Below are positions 34,027 through 44,834 of a DNA stretch of 64,000 bases, one piece after another. The first letter of the stretch is position 1; every line of letters begins with the position of its first letter. This stretch comes from Tremella fuciformis (taxonomy: Eukaryota > Basidiomycota > Tremellomycetes > Tremellales > Tremellaceae), in contig CP136494.1 in NCBI GenBank assembly GCA_032768795.1, forward strand, positions 1,922,001 to 1,986,000. Reading direction: 5' to 3'. A model generated the notes under the pieces. That model searched no databases. It was not told the origin of the DNA and worked only from the letters and a program-made list of their open reading frames with translations. The position numbers were made by a program, and so were the translations under genes.

Positions 34027-36038
34027 ATGTTGAGGGTTCATCGCGCGGCTCTGCATTCCGTTGTAAGGGCAAGGTCATCGACGTCGGTCCGTTCTCCCTC
34101 TCGAAGGACGCTAAGCGGCTCGGCTCAGCCTGCGCGACGCATACGATGGATGCCCATTGTCCTTGTCGCAGGTCTCACCGCCCTCGGCCTGCCCCGCCCT
34201 GTCGCCGCAGACGAAGGTAGTAAGGACTCCCGCCCAGCATCATCGCTGCAATCACAGAGCACCGCGTCGCTCTTGCGCGCATACTTTGTCTTCTCCCTCT
34301 GCTCCGTCCCGCCCCTGATCGACCATGCCCCCTCTCTTCTACGGGCCCTCACACACTCCCCCATCCCCGGCCTGAAGGGCATCACGGAGGGCGTCGTGCG
34401 ACACACGTTCTTCCGGCAGTTCGTGCCCGGCGAGACGGTCGAGGAATGCAGAGACGAGATGATAGCTCTGCGCGAGGCGGGCATCGGCAGCGTGCTGAAC
34501 TACTCTGCCGAGGCCGAAGAAGCGGCGCCGGTCGACAAGGCAGCAGGACGAGCAGCCGAGAAGAAGCTGGAGGCCGAGAGGCTAGAGGAGGTCTTCAAAG
34601 CGATCGAGCAGGCCGGTGCGTATGAGGATCAGCTGGCCATCAAGGGCTATGGGCGCGGCGCCACAGCGTTTGCGCTGAAGGTGGCGAGTCGGATCCAGCT
34701 TGACCAGCAAGGGCGAGGCTGATCCTCAGACTGGCTTGATCGCCCCCGACATTCTGGCTCGCGCGTCAAATACCCTCCTCCGTTTGCGACATGTCAGCTC
34801 CTCCAACTCTCCCTCTTCTCCGCTGGCGGACACGCTCGTGCCCTATCCGGGCGCGCCGAAGGAGCAAGATGCTCAGGTTGTCGCACGACCTGCTGGGACA
34901 TCGCCACACCCTATCCTTGCGCTCAAAGGCGAAGTGGACCGTATCGGCTTGACCGCTTCAGATGAGGGGCTTAGGAGTGGAGATCTGGAGGAGCTCCAAA
35001 ATCTATGGGAAAAGCTTTGCACTATCGCGGACAGAGCCAAGGCCCACAAGTAAATCATCGAGCTTCATCAAGCTGATCTGACGCTCCCAGAGTCGCTCTC
35101 CTCCTCGACGCAGAGTACACTCTATACCAACCCGCCCTAGACGCATATACCCTGCTCTTGTCCATGGCCTACAACAGACCAAGGCGCCCATCGGCTGCCC
35201 GTCCGGATGAACAGATCAACCCCCTCATATAGTGCGCAGCTCCTCTTGACGTAACCGCCCAGCTGAAGACCAGTGGAACATACCAAAGCTACCTGGTCCG
35301 CCAACCACAGCTCCTGATGCAGGCGGTTCAGCATGCTCAGAAGAACGAATACACTCTCGGGATCAAGCTCGTCCGAGGTGCGTACCACCTTCAGGAGCGT
35401 AAACGATGGAAGGAAGAGGCCAAAGCCGGTCCTGATCCCGTATGGCCCGAGTGCGTCCATCTCTTCTGGATTTCTCGCCGAACTGATGTGACAGCAAGCC
35501 ATCCACCGACCAATGCTACAACTCGTCCGTCTCGGTGATACTGTCTTCTATGGCGGCTCAACTGGCGTCGCCTCGTCCAGACTTGGCCCTCTCTGTTGTG
35601 TTCGGAACCCATAACCCGGACAGCTGCCAACTTGTGATGGACGACCTTGTCAGGTTGGGCCTAGCAGAGGAGATCTCCGACAGTCCAGCAGGCGATCGAA
35701 GCCGCCTGAGGCTAAGGGACGACGTCAAGGGCAAGATCCATATCGCCCAGCTATACGGTGAGAGTCGGGGACGAGCTGAGCATGGCCGGCAGTGCTGATC
35801 CGCAGGAATGGGCGATGCATTGACCGACCGTGTCGCCTCGACATTCCTGCAACAAGACAAGTCGGACGTACCCGTCGCACTCAAGTACATCGCCTATGGC
35901 AAACTGAGCGAAGTCATGCCCTTCCTCGGCCGACGTGCGACCGAGAACAAGAGCCTGATGAGTGGAGAGAGAGGCGCAGCGGCAGAACGAGCGAGAATAT
36001 CGAAGGAGCTCTGGCGCAGGCTGGTCGGTGGGGCTTGA
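34027..36038 (+). CDS. PUT1: Mitochondrial proline dehydrogenase
   Basis: Six exons, 34027-34683, 34730-35049, 35091-35231, 35274-35450, 35495-35757 and 35806-36038, sum to 597 codons. An Arg/Ser-rich presequence and a hydrophobic stretch (IVLVAGLTALGL) precede the PRODH barrel. Recognisable blocks are HTFFRQFVPGET, AGIGSVLNYSAEA, FALKVTGLIAPDIL, VALLLDAEYTLYQPALD, YGTYQSYL, LGIKLVRGAYH, FGTHNPDSC and LKYIAYGKLSEVMPFLGRRATENK with the terminal substrate-binding Arg pair. It oxidises proline to pyrroline-5-carboxylate with FAD in the mitochondrial inner membrane. Intron 1 (34684-34729) is best read with a GC donor (GCGAGT), because this restores the conserved LKVTGL; a GT three bases upstream gives LKTGL in the same frame. 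Confidence 0.93.
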
Positions 36039-36249
36039 TACATACGAGTACTGTACATAGCAGCATGGAATGCATTCGGAACTTTGGATGATCGACGTGA
36101 CGTCATCGGAGCTTGAGCCAAAGTCGGTTTCAACTGTTGTTGCTGTGCATGGACGGGTGGTCGGTGGTGCAGTAGCCCAAACTGCGCAGAATGATATCAT
36201 CTATGCTCGTGACAGTTGGAGCGGCGACGAAGGGGGTTTGCCACCCAGG

Positions 36250-36256
36250 TATAAGA
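36250..36256 (+). promoter_or_regulatory. Candidate TATA box
   Basis: The sequence TATAAGA lies about 50 bases upstream of the ATG at 36305. The spacing is reasonable for a short-leader, inducible gene such as the hydrophilic protein downstream, but this rests on the motif only. Confidence 0.35.
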
Positions 36257-36304
36257 GGGGCTGGAGTCCGTGAGCCGGGCAACTGACAATCTCCCAGCAA
36301 CACA

Positions 36305-37117
36305 ATGGGCCTCCTCAACAGACATTCCAACGAGCCCGTCGCTCCCACCACCACAGTCACCGGCATGCCCGACGAGTAAGCCCTAAACCTGGTCGTTCTG
36401 AAGCCTGGCAGCACTAACGGCAGTCCCTCGCGCGTGCAAGTATCGAATGGCCCGCACCACCACGGGGACCACGCCGACATTGGCGGCGCGCCACCCGCCC
36501 AAGAGCCGTACGGCACCACAGCGCCCAGCGGCATGAACGGCAACTCGAGCACGGCCAACCCGTATGCACAAGGCAATGCACCCATCGGGGCGGACACCGG
36601 GTACGGCGGGCAGTACAAGACGCACGCCGTCAACGACGTCGCGCTCGCCGAGGCCGACAGCCATCGCCGTTCCGGCGGCTACGACGCGGCGCCTGCAGGC
36701 GGCCCCGTCGGGCTCGGCGCGGGCGAAGGCACGTACACTCGCGGACCGGGACCGCACTCGCCGCAGACCAACGGGGCCGGCGCTGGGGTCGACAATGCGT
36801 CTGCTGGCGGTGTGGGCGGTGCGCCCATCGCGCAGACGGAGCGCGAGGCGGCCAAACTGGAGCGCAAGGGCAAGATGGAGCATGTGCTCGGGTCGATTAC
36901 GTGCTCGTCCAACCTGCAGCACAAGGGCGACTTGCATAAAGCCCAGGCGGGGCAGCTCAAGATGCAGGCGCAGGAGTTGAGTGAGGCCGAGAGGCTGGAG
37001 CACGAGGCGAGCATGAGGAGACATCGGGCCGTCGGCCTTGGTGCTGACCCGGTCCATGCGAATGGGTCCACCGGTCTGGGACAGGGCAGGATGGGTACCT
37101 CTCAAGCGGGCTACTGA
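36305..37117 (+). CDS. Gly/Ala-rich hydrophilic protein, possible stress or LEA-like protein
   Basis: Two exons, 36305-36375 and 36424-37117, give 254 residues. The protein begins MGLLNRHSNEP and has no membrane segment or signal peptide. The first two-thirds is rich in Gly, Ala, Pro, His and Asn (NGPHHHGDHADIGGAPP, GTYTRGPGPHSPQT) and looks disordered. The last third is a charged helical region: REAAKLERKGKMEHVLGSI, then QHKGDLHKAQAGQLKMQAQE, resembling LEA or CsbD-like amphipathic helices. I infer a cytosolic stress-associated protein by composition only; similar proteins in fungi are often strongly induced, and a TATA-like box precedes it. No enzyme motif is present. Confidence 0.7.
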
Positions 37118-37247
37118 GGGGTGATGATGTGGTCAATGCGAGTGAACATACATGTAGCCTTAAACACGATATGTGATGTATCTGATGGACTTCAAGCCGC
37201 AGCCACGCAAATGACAAACCGATACAGGACACTGCCGAACCGATGAT

Positions 37248-38819
37248 CTAGTCCCATTCCCCGTCCGACTCTTCCTCTTCATCACTGTCACCCATGTCCG
37301 CCTTTCGTCTTCCGAGAGCTGCAGCCAAACTCGAAGCGAGATCAGGCGCTTCGTCGGTTCCTGTGGCTCCTGCTGCAATCGCTGCGGCTGCCCCTCCACC
37401 GACCGCTCCTGCCCCAGCAGCTGCCGCCGTGCTACCGCCAGCCAAGGGCGACACCCGCTGTTCAGAAGAGTCCACTTTCTTGAGCTTGTGGACCCCTTGA
37501 CCCTGGATTGATGCGAGCAAAGCCGATCTGCCGCCTGCGGGTCCTCCAGCGGGCGGACCAGGAGGTGGAGGCGGAGGAGGAGGAGCGGACCCACCGGTGG
37601 GCGGTCTTGGCGGAGGCGGCGGGATCCGGGCACCGCCTGCTGAAGGTGGTGGGGGAGGAGGTGGAGGAGCACCAGCTGGGGCGCGGGGAGGAGCTGGCGG
37701 TGGCGGCGGAGGGGGAGCTGCTGTCGGGGCGGTTCGAGCGGGTGGAGGCGGGGGTACAGGTGCCGCAGGAGGCTGCGAATGTCTTGCAGGGGGTGGCGGT
37801 GGAGCACTTGGAGGAGCAGGAACAGCAGATGTTGGTCGTGGTCTCGACGTCGGGGGAGGGGGCGCTGGTTTTCTTCTGGAAGTAGGAGGAGGAGGCGGCT
37901 TACGTGCAACCGGTGCTGGCGGAGGTGGGCGAGCTGTAGCCTTTTCGATACCGCCCTGTTGCTGCACAAAGTCTTTGATGAACTTCTCGTTCTTCTGGAT
38001 ATCCTTGGCTGAGATCCCCTTTGCGCTGAGCTGTTCTAGCAGTGCTTGCCAGGAGGGATCTACGCCGACCGAGGAGAAGCCCTTCTCAGAGTCGTAACCC
38101 ATGTGGGCGACGTGTTTGAACGAGCCGGCTGATGGCCCCGATATGAGCGACTTGTCAATCTTCCCCCCGGATTTCTTCGACTTTTTCGTTGGTGTAGCTT
38201 TGGCAGGCTTCTCCTCCTTGACTTTGGCTACCAATTCAGCTTGTACAGGCAGATTTCGGGACGCAGCTCACTGGCATATTTGGACCTGTTGGCGACCTTC
38301 TTGTAAAAGTCGTGGGCCTCACTTTCTGACGCAAAGACGAAGGCTACGCTTCCAGTCTGTGTCTCAGTAAAGTAGACTCGTCTATGTCGCCATGACCCAC
38401 ATCGCCCTGCCATGTGTGAAAGAACTGCTTTTCCTGATTGTATTCAATCTCATTCGGCAGCTCATGCTCCCAAATCACGCCGCGAAAGCTCTGGAACGTC
38501 AGGATCCTGCTCAGCGGATACTTGGTCGCTGCAATCTCACGGAGAGGTCGACGACTCTGAACCACAGCCCGCCCTGCGCCTTGTCGGCGCAAAAGACCAA
38601 TGCACCTTCTGCACCGGCATAATTCCACCTATGTCTCAACGTCAAGTCTTCGACCCCATTGCACTCCCTCAGGGATGAGACTCACGTCCTTGCACCTTCT
38701 TTCGCCGTATACACCCTAGCTACAGCTGCGGTGATGATCTTGTTCGTCGAGCTCGACGTCGGGATCGCCTTCTTCACCCTGGCCTTGTCGTCCGCCGAAA
38801 GCAAGCCGGACGGCGCCAT
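37248..38819 (-). CDS. LAS17: WASP/Las17 actin nucleation-promoting factor
   Basis: Five exons, 38686-38819, 38541-38628, 38401-38490, 38272-38356 and 37248-38221, sum to 457 codons. Residues 1-130 form a WH1 domain (KIITAAVARVYTA, TWNYAGAEGALVF, RGVIWEHELPNEIEYNQEK, VFASESEAHDFYKKV). A basic patch and a GBD/CRIB-like motif follow (ISGPSAGSFKHVAHMGYD), then a long polyproline region, one WH2 motif (RSALLASIQGQGVHKLKKVD) and an acidic end DEEEESDGEWD. This is the full WASP layout: WH2 binds actin and the acidic tail binds Arp2/3 to start branched filaments at endocytic sites. The CRIB-like motif, if real, would allow control by Cdc42 or Rac, which Saccharomyces Las17 lacks. The polyproline exon produces a long Gly-rich antisense open frame that is an artefact. 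Confidence 0.93.
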
Positions 38820-39408
38820 TTCGCCTGTGTCTCGCTCGTATGCAGCCTAGTGGGCACTTGCAGCTCGTTGCTTAGACTACTCGTGCCAGGCTCTGGTGCC
38901 GAAGACGAGGTATGCTGGGAGGTGAGTTGAACAAATCAGTATCGGTCGGTGGCAATGCGGGGTCGTCGTCATGGCGTCACCCGGTGAGCAGCTCAATGTG
39001 GCACACACAGCATTCGTGGCAGTCCCGGACACATCACGTCCAACGCCAAGCAAGCGTCTCTGCGACCCACGGCATGCAACACGCGTGCCAGACTACTCTG
39101 GCCACGCCCCGTAGGGCCATGTGGGACTCGCATGCACTTTTGATCTTAGAAGCGGAGTGTGATAGGACCGGTCACACGAGTGGTGTGGTGTGCGTTCGTC
39201 AAAGGATCCAACGGGCTTCCATCCACCGACGGCGTGATGTAAGGAGAGACAGAAAAGGTGGGGTCGGGCGATACGTCCACGACGGAAGCACCATTATACA
39301 TGCCTCCTGGACGTGTGCCCGACGATCCATGTTACAAGCGCTCCAAGCTAAGAAGCGTTCGCAAGGGGGCCTGTTGTTCGCCTTCCTCCTCGCTGCACCG
39401 CTAGCGAC
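38820..39408. promoter_or_regulatory. Bidirectional intergenic region
   Basis: About 590 bases between the divergent starts of LAS17 and the F-box-like gene. It has no convincing open frame. I looked for a tRNA in it and saw none. Confidence 0.45.
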
Positions 39409-40637
39409 ATGACCGAGCCATGTCCCGAGCCCATGTTCTGCGCCCTGTGCGCCGCACCATGTCTCCAGCCCCGGATCGATACGCCGCCTCCGAGAGTCGA
39501 AGGCGCCGGCTCCAGCGACACGAGCGACTCTCGGCCCCTGCACCCGGACTGGCTGCGCTCATGGCACTTCCTGCAGGTCTCCTCGGGCATCGTCAACCCC
39601 GTCACGCCTTCCTCGCCTTTCCACTCGTCTGTCGACGCCTCTGCCACTCTCCTGAACGTCAAGCGCGCCGTCGCCATACACGCCTTCTGCCTGCAATGCG
39701 TGATGCGCACCGTCAGGCGGACGATGTACGGCGGGTTCTCGCATGAAGAGCGCATGATGCTCGGCTGGAGTCTCCCCAAGTGGACCGGACACGGCCCGTG
39801 GGGCGGCGAGATGCGAGGGGGCGATTGGATGCGGGGCGAGAGAGGAATGGGAGCAGGGTATTGGGGAGGGACGGCTGTTCAGCGGGAGCGTTGGCGCGCA
39901 AGTGGCGAGGCGGAGGGAGGACATCTTGTACCGGTCAGTCCGGGCATGCTACACACCGATCCTGATTCGAGGCTGATCGTCCTCAGGCCGACCGTCATTC
40001 TCCACTGGACCTGGGCATCCCCGTGCCGCTGCTCATCGGGAAGAATCCCCGCCCACAACAGACCTCCCAACTAGCACTGCTGCCTCAGAACGTTCAGCTC
40101 GAGATCGTATTCCACCTCCTTGCCCAGTTCTGCTTAGCAGGTGCCTCTCCAGCGAAGAGCGGGTCCGACGCCGCCACCTCCCAAGCCAAGCTGCTGCCGG
40201 AGGACGACGTGAACTCGTTCATCGCCCTCACGCGGACATGCGCCGCTTTCAGGCATCTCGACGTTCCGTCCTCGACATGGGAGACGCTCATTCTCGACAA
40301 CGTCCGCCGTTGGACGCTGAGCCTGTTGAATCGCTGGCGGGCCAATCCCAGCGGTGTAGGCAGTGCCAGTCAGCTTTGGATCGCGCTGGACGAAGACTTC
40401 GAGGAGCCCGTCAAAGTCGCTCTTGCTTCTTCCCGGGAACGTCGCGGGTACGGCCAGTCCCCCAAGAACGTAGACGAATGCCAAGGCGAAGAGCGAAGGG
40501 CAGAGCTCGAGCCGGAGTATGGTGTTCGGGACGTGTGGACCTGGTGGGCTTACAACGATTCCTGGCGCTCAAGACGTCGGGTGTGGTACTGCGTCGTGCA
40601 CGGCTGTGCCACTGCTCGGGATGCGGACTGGTGGTAA
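39409..40637 (+). CDS. F-box-like protein
   Basis: Exon 1 39409-39933 and exon 2 39987-40637 join in phase 0. The N-terminus has CALCAAPCLQPRIDTPPP and a region with HAFCLQCVMRTVRRT. After the splice the protein reads RHSPLDLGIPVPLLIGKNPR, then LLPQNVQLEIVFHLLAQFCL and ALTRTCAAFRHLDVPSSTWE, which fits an F-box (LP..V..EI...L; C..F). F-box proteins present substrates to SCF ubiquitin ligases; the target is unknown. The C-terminus is Trp-rich (VWTWWAYNDSWRSRRR) and may hold a substrate-binding segment. The stop at 40635-40637 coincides with a perfect donor (TGGTAAGTGG), so a further exon beginning near 40710 is possible and would overlap the RPC82 3' end. Confidence 0.65.
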
Positions 40638-40926
40638 GTGGGTATCAGGTGTTTTTCTTGCCGCATGACCTAGCGAGGCGCGGGGCTTCGCCAACAAGAC
40701 TAATGAACAGTCCATCACACCTCAAGGACCTGAAACGAGCTGACGCCCCAGGTGGGCTAGTTGCAAGTACTTTGCCTAGCTCACCAGCAGGTTCTAGGGT
40801 CAGACGAGAGCCTCGACGAATCGAAATGCTGAAACCCGACGTGATCGTCATGTCATGCATGTCGTTAGATATGCCAAACAAAGCTCATGGGAGCTCGGGT
40901 TGCGGGGAAAGATACTTCCCTTTTGC

Positions 40927-42803
40927 TCATCGTCCAGGCCACCCGGGCAGATCGCGTAGTATGAAGACGACTTGCTCGGACCGTCCTTCGCCCAGCGTCA
41001 ACTTTCTGAGGGCCTCGTCGAGGAGCCTCAGATCGTCCTTGTCCTTGTCGGCCATGCGATCCCTGGCGGTGGGTCCACCAGCGGCACGCTCCCGCGCCAG
41101 CACCACCTTCTTGCTGTCCACTTCGGTCTGCTTGCGATAAATGATGTTGCCCAAAGTCTTGTACACCGAAGACAAAAGGTAGGTGTAAGCGCGTGCGAGG
41201 TCTATGGACCACAGATGTGGATCTTTCGACAGTGGGCCTTTGGTCGCGTTCCGCGGCATCTCTTGCGTCTCGACGAGAGACAGCTTTTGCAGTTCGGCGA
41301 GGATGAAGCGAGCTTCTCGTAATGGGATCATGGCGCAATCTCGGACCTGCTGGTCAGACCAGCGGACTACAGAGGATCATCGAGAACAGACCGTAGTCTC
41401 CGACACCTTGCTTGCGGCCGAGACCACAGCGAGGACTCTCGCAGCAGAGTCCCCAAGCTTGACACGGACAAGCTCACTCAGCATGCTCCCTCGAAGCCGG
41501 GAGCATATCTTCTCCAGCTCGACGTTATATATCGGATTCGACGAGCTGCCGTCCATCGACAGAAACACGTTCTCTCCGGGGACCTGATCCTCTCCACTCA
41601 GGATCCGCAGATATTGCCGCACGATCGTTTCTTCCGGCCACTTCTGAGCGCCCGCTATGCCCGCTCTCAACATAGGATGAGCGTCCCTCGGTATCCGCTC
41701 CATGACCTCCGCTGCTTGCACATTCTTTGTCGTCCGTGTTTCGCGTAAAAGTGAATCGTCCTCCACAGAAGCTTCGAGGACAGCGCGCATGACGATAGCA
41801 GCTGCCTTGTTCCACCTATCTTCGGCCGCCTTCACGATCACCTCGTTCCGCATCAGGATACCGTATCGATCGTAATTGATCGCCAGATACACATCGGGCT
41901 TGAGCGAGTATTCGAAACCTTCCTCTCGGTCCTTCTTCTTCCTCTTCCCGAGCTTCTCCGTTCTGACGAGGACATGCTCCATATCTCGACACGAGTGGCG
42001 AAGATCCTGTTCGTCGGTCGACGCATGGTTACGGGCTTCCGTCAAGTCATTGGCGGTGACGTTGGCAGCGCCCTTGGCCGCCTGAAGATCCTTCCTCTTC
42101 GCCTGAACGTAAGTGCCTCTTGCAGACGCGGACAAGGAGACGAACGTGGTACCTCCTGTCCACAGAGTCCTCTTCGATGCACGACAACTCTGAGCTCGTT
42201 GGCAGAACGTATAGATTTTGCACAAGCTGGATAGTCGCATCTTGAATCTCTAGCGCCTCTGCGTGATCAGCTAACCAACACGCTGGCTTTGTGTAACCTC
42301 ACGTGTGGGATCACCAGCCGAGCCGCAAGCGTGCACAATCTCGTCCTTTCTCAAACGTCCGTGCAACATGAGCATCTTGACCACCTCGACCGCCTGCGCT
42401 CAGCATACGACGAGCCTGTGAGGGCACACGACCCACGATGAACCCGAGCTTTGCTTGCGTCAAAGCTAATATCCGTCCCCATCTCAGTCGCAACAAGCAT
42501 TCGTCGAGATTGAATTGATACGCTTCCTCTTTGGTCGACTCCGAGGGCTCGCCAGAGCATTGTACCAATTGATGCTGCATCAAGATGAGTACAGCGGCCA
42601 GCGCGGTGGGTCGAGCAAGACCAGAGAGGCGAGCAATATTCGGGATGGTCAATCTGCCTCTGTTCATCAAAGTCGAGGCGACCCTCTGAAAATCAGCATG
42701 GCTGAACTGATTGCTAGAACCGACTGACGCAGACGACCTCGCCAAAAGCTTGTCGCACAATATGCTCGCAGAGGCGAACAGCTTCCTTGCTGTTCGCGCT
42801 CAT
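40927..42803 (-). CDS. RPC82: RNA polymerase III subunit Rpc82/C34-partner (RPC3)
   Basis: Exon 1 is 42729-42803 (MSANSKEAVRLCEHIVRQAF) and exon 2 starts at 42685. The N-terminal winged-helix segment reads TLMNRGRLTIPNIARLSGL, then LIQHQLV-like and FNLDECLLRLRWGRILALT. After further short introns come VVKMLMLHGRLRKDEIVHAC, the central EYSLKPDVYLAINYDRYGIL and NVELEKICSRLRG with MLSELVRVKLGDSAARVL. An intron near 41.35 kb leads to MIPLREARFILAELQKLSLV and DLARAYTYLLSSVYKTLGNI. These are the successive winged helices of Rpc82, part of the Pol III-specific initiation subcomplex with Rpc34 and Rpc31. The junction near 42.1 kb is not fully settled. The start lies about 260 bp from the divergent ALG1 start. 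Confidence 0.9.
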
Positions 42804-43067
42804 GTTTGCTATCTGATTGGAGGCATGAGCGAGGAGAATATCCAAAACGTCACGAATGTTCTGATCCCCGTTACCTTTGATGTGAGCTCGCAAGTTTTGC
42901 TTCCGTCGGCGTTAGACTCCCCCACTTTCAGGCACCGCAGAGTGGGCACACACGTCGCCAACTGACGTATAGCATGGTCTTGCAATTGACAAGAGAAGCT
43001 GTCATTTGACTGACACGGCAGGTAATAGGCAGGTGGAAGCGGGACCCTGTCCAAGGAGATCAGCAGC

Positions 43068-44761
43068 ATGTGGCGGCTCAAGCTGGCAGAGGTCGTGCAA
43101 AGACCAACGGAGCACTGGGCACAGTTCCTGCTTCTGCTCGTCTTGGCTGCCATTGGCGCGGCATTCTTCGGGCTCGTATGCCTGAAAGCGCATCTCGCCT
43201 CGAAACATTCCAGACGGCGGACTGCAATCGTGATGGTCCTTGGAGACATCGGCAGATCTCCCCGGATGATGTACCACGCCGACAGCTTCGCCAAGCATGA
43301 GTGGCAAACCGAGATTGTAGCATATTATGGTGACAGCGGTCATCTCAATGTCTGCATCTCCAGCTGACGTCCAGACACCCCGCCAATACCTTCCCTGCAA
43401 GAGTCTCCCTATGCTCATCCGCACCCCATCTCCAATCCTCCCAAGCCTCTGCTTCGCCTGCCTTGGGTGGCCCGTGCCCCCTTGCGCATCTTGTATCAAA
43501 CGCTTTCGGTGCTGTACATCTGCTTGGTCGGAATACCCTATCACTGCGAGTATCTCGTCGTCCAGAACCCTCCATCCATACCCACGCTTCTTCTGGCGCA
43601 GATAGTTGCGTGGGGTACTGGCGCAAAGCTCGTCATCGACTGGCACAATACGGGATACTCGATATTGGCCTTGAGAGTTGGCAACCGTTCGCCTTTGGTC
43701 GGAATTGCGGCCTGGTGGGCCGAGCTCCCAAGTGTAGATCCGCCTGACATCAGGCTTGAGAGGACATTCGGGCAGCATGCCAATACTCATCTCTTCGTAA
43801 CCTACGCGTTGAAAGACCATCTAGGAAAGGAGTGGGATCTCAAGTGGGATCTGCCATCTCGGATCTCTACCGGACTGACATAGCAGAGGCAAATTGGCTG
43901 TACTACATGACCGTCCTCCTCCCCATTTCCGGCCAACGGGCCCAATGTCAGCGCACGAGCTCCTTCATCGGCTGGAACCGCTGCTTGATCCACCTTTGCC
44001 GTCTTGGCTATCGCATCCTGCGTCGCAGACCACCCTTACACATATCCCCTCAGACAACATTGTGGCATTTCGGCCTGATCGTCCCGCAGTATTGGTGTCG
44101 TCCACTTCGTGGACGGCAGATGAGGACTTCAGCCTGCTCGTTACTGCACTAGACGCGTACCAAACCGCTCGCAGCAGTGGCCGGCTTTTGCCCAAACTGA
44201 TCGTTCTCATCACCGGCATTGGTGGGATGCGAGCAGGATTCGAAAAAATAGTCCGTCAGCGAGAGACCGATACCTGGAAAGACATCTGTGTCCGCTGCGT
44301 CTTCATCCCTGCGAGGGATTATCCCACACTGCTGGGCTGTGCCGATCTTGGCGTGAGTCTGCATACAAGCTCGAGCGGAAGGGATCTGCCTATGAAGGTC
44401 GTGGATATGTTTGGATGCGGGGTGCCAGTCTTGGCCAAAGAATTTGGGTGTATAGGAGAGCTGGTCAAAGACGGGCAGAACGGGCGGGTTTTCAGGACGG
44501 CCGAAGAGTTGGGAGAGATGGTGCAGGTATGTTCCGTCAGTCACTTCTGAGAACGCTGATTGTCAGGACTTGCTGGCAGGGTTCCCGAATGGCCAGCAGC
44601 TGCTCGCGTTGAAAGCGTACTTCCAGAGACCTGCACCCCGGTCACGTCGCAGTACTCCAGAAATCAACCAGGCATCTGAAGACGAGTGGACGACCTGGGA
44701 GGAGAATTGGAACAGGGTGATGTATCGCGGAGTACTCGCGAGTGGGTTCGCCGCTCGGTGA
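43068..44761 (+). CDS. ALG1: Chitobiosyldiphosphodolichol beta-mannosyltransferase
   Basis: Four exons, 43068-43329, 43375-43843, 43887-44526 and 44567-44761, sum to 522 codons. A single N-terminal anchor (FLLLLVLAAIGAAFFGLVC) precedes the GT33 glycosyltransferase fold: VMVLGDIGRSPRMMYHADS, CEYLVVQNPPSIPTLL, KLVIDWHNTGYSIL, NTHLFVTYALKDHL, AVLVSSTSWTADEDFSLLV, LPKLIVLITGIG and the donor-site block HTSSSGRDLPMKVVDMFGCG with AKEFGCIGELV. Alg1 adds the first beta-1,4-mannose to GlcNAc2-PP-dolichol on the cytosolic face of the ER. Length and motif order are normal. The first intron falls inside AYYGDTPP and the second inside DLKGKLAVLHDRPP, where the acceptor is the second of two AGs (TAGCAG). 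Confidence 0.96.
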
Positions 44762-44834
44762 TGTATGACATGCAGCGCTCGGCGAACGCTCTTGCTTATG
44801 ACAACTTTTCTAGGGTGACAGTCCTGGAGAGAAA

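Noticed and set aside
37597..38097. Gly-rich plus-strand open frame
   Set aside because: Antisense of the polyproline exon of LAS17; Pro codons read backwards give Gly.
39199..39924. Minus-strand frames opposite the F-box-like gene
   Set aside because: Shadows of the coding strand; the sense frame splices to a conserved-looking F-box region.
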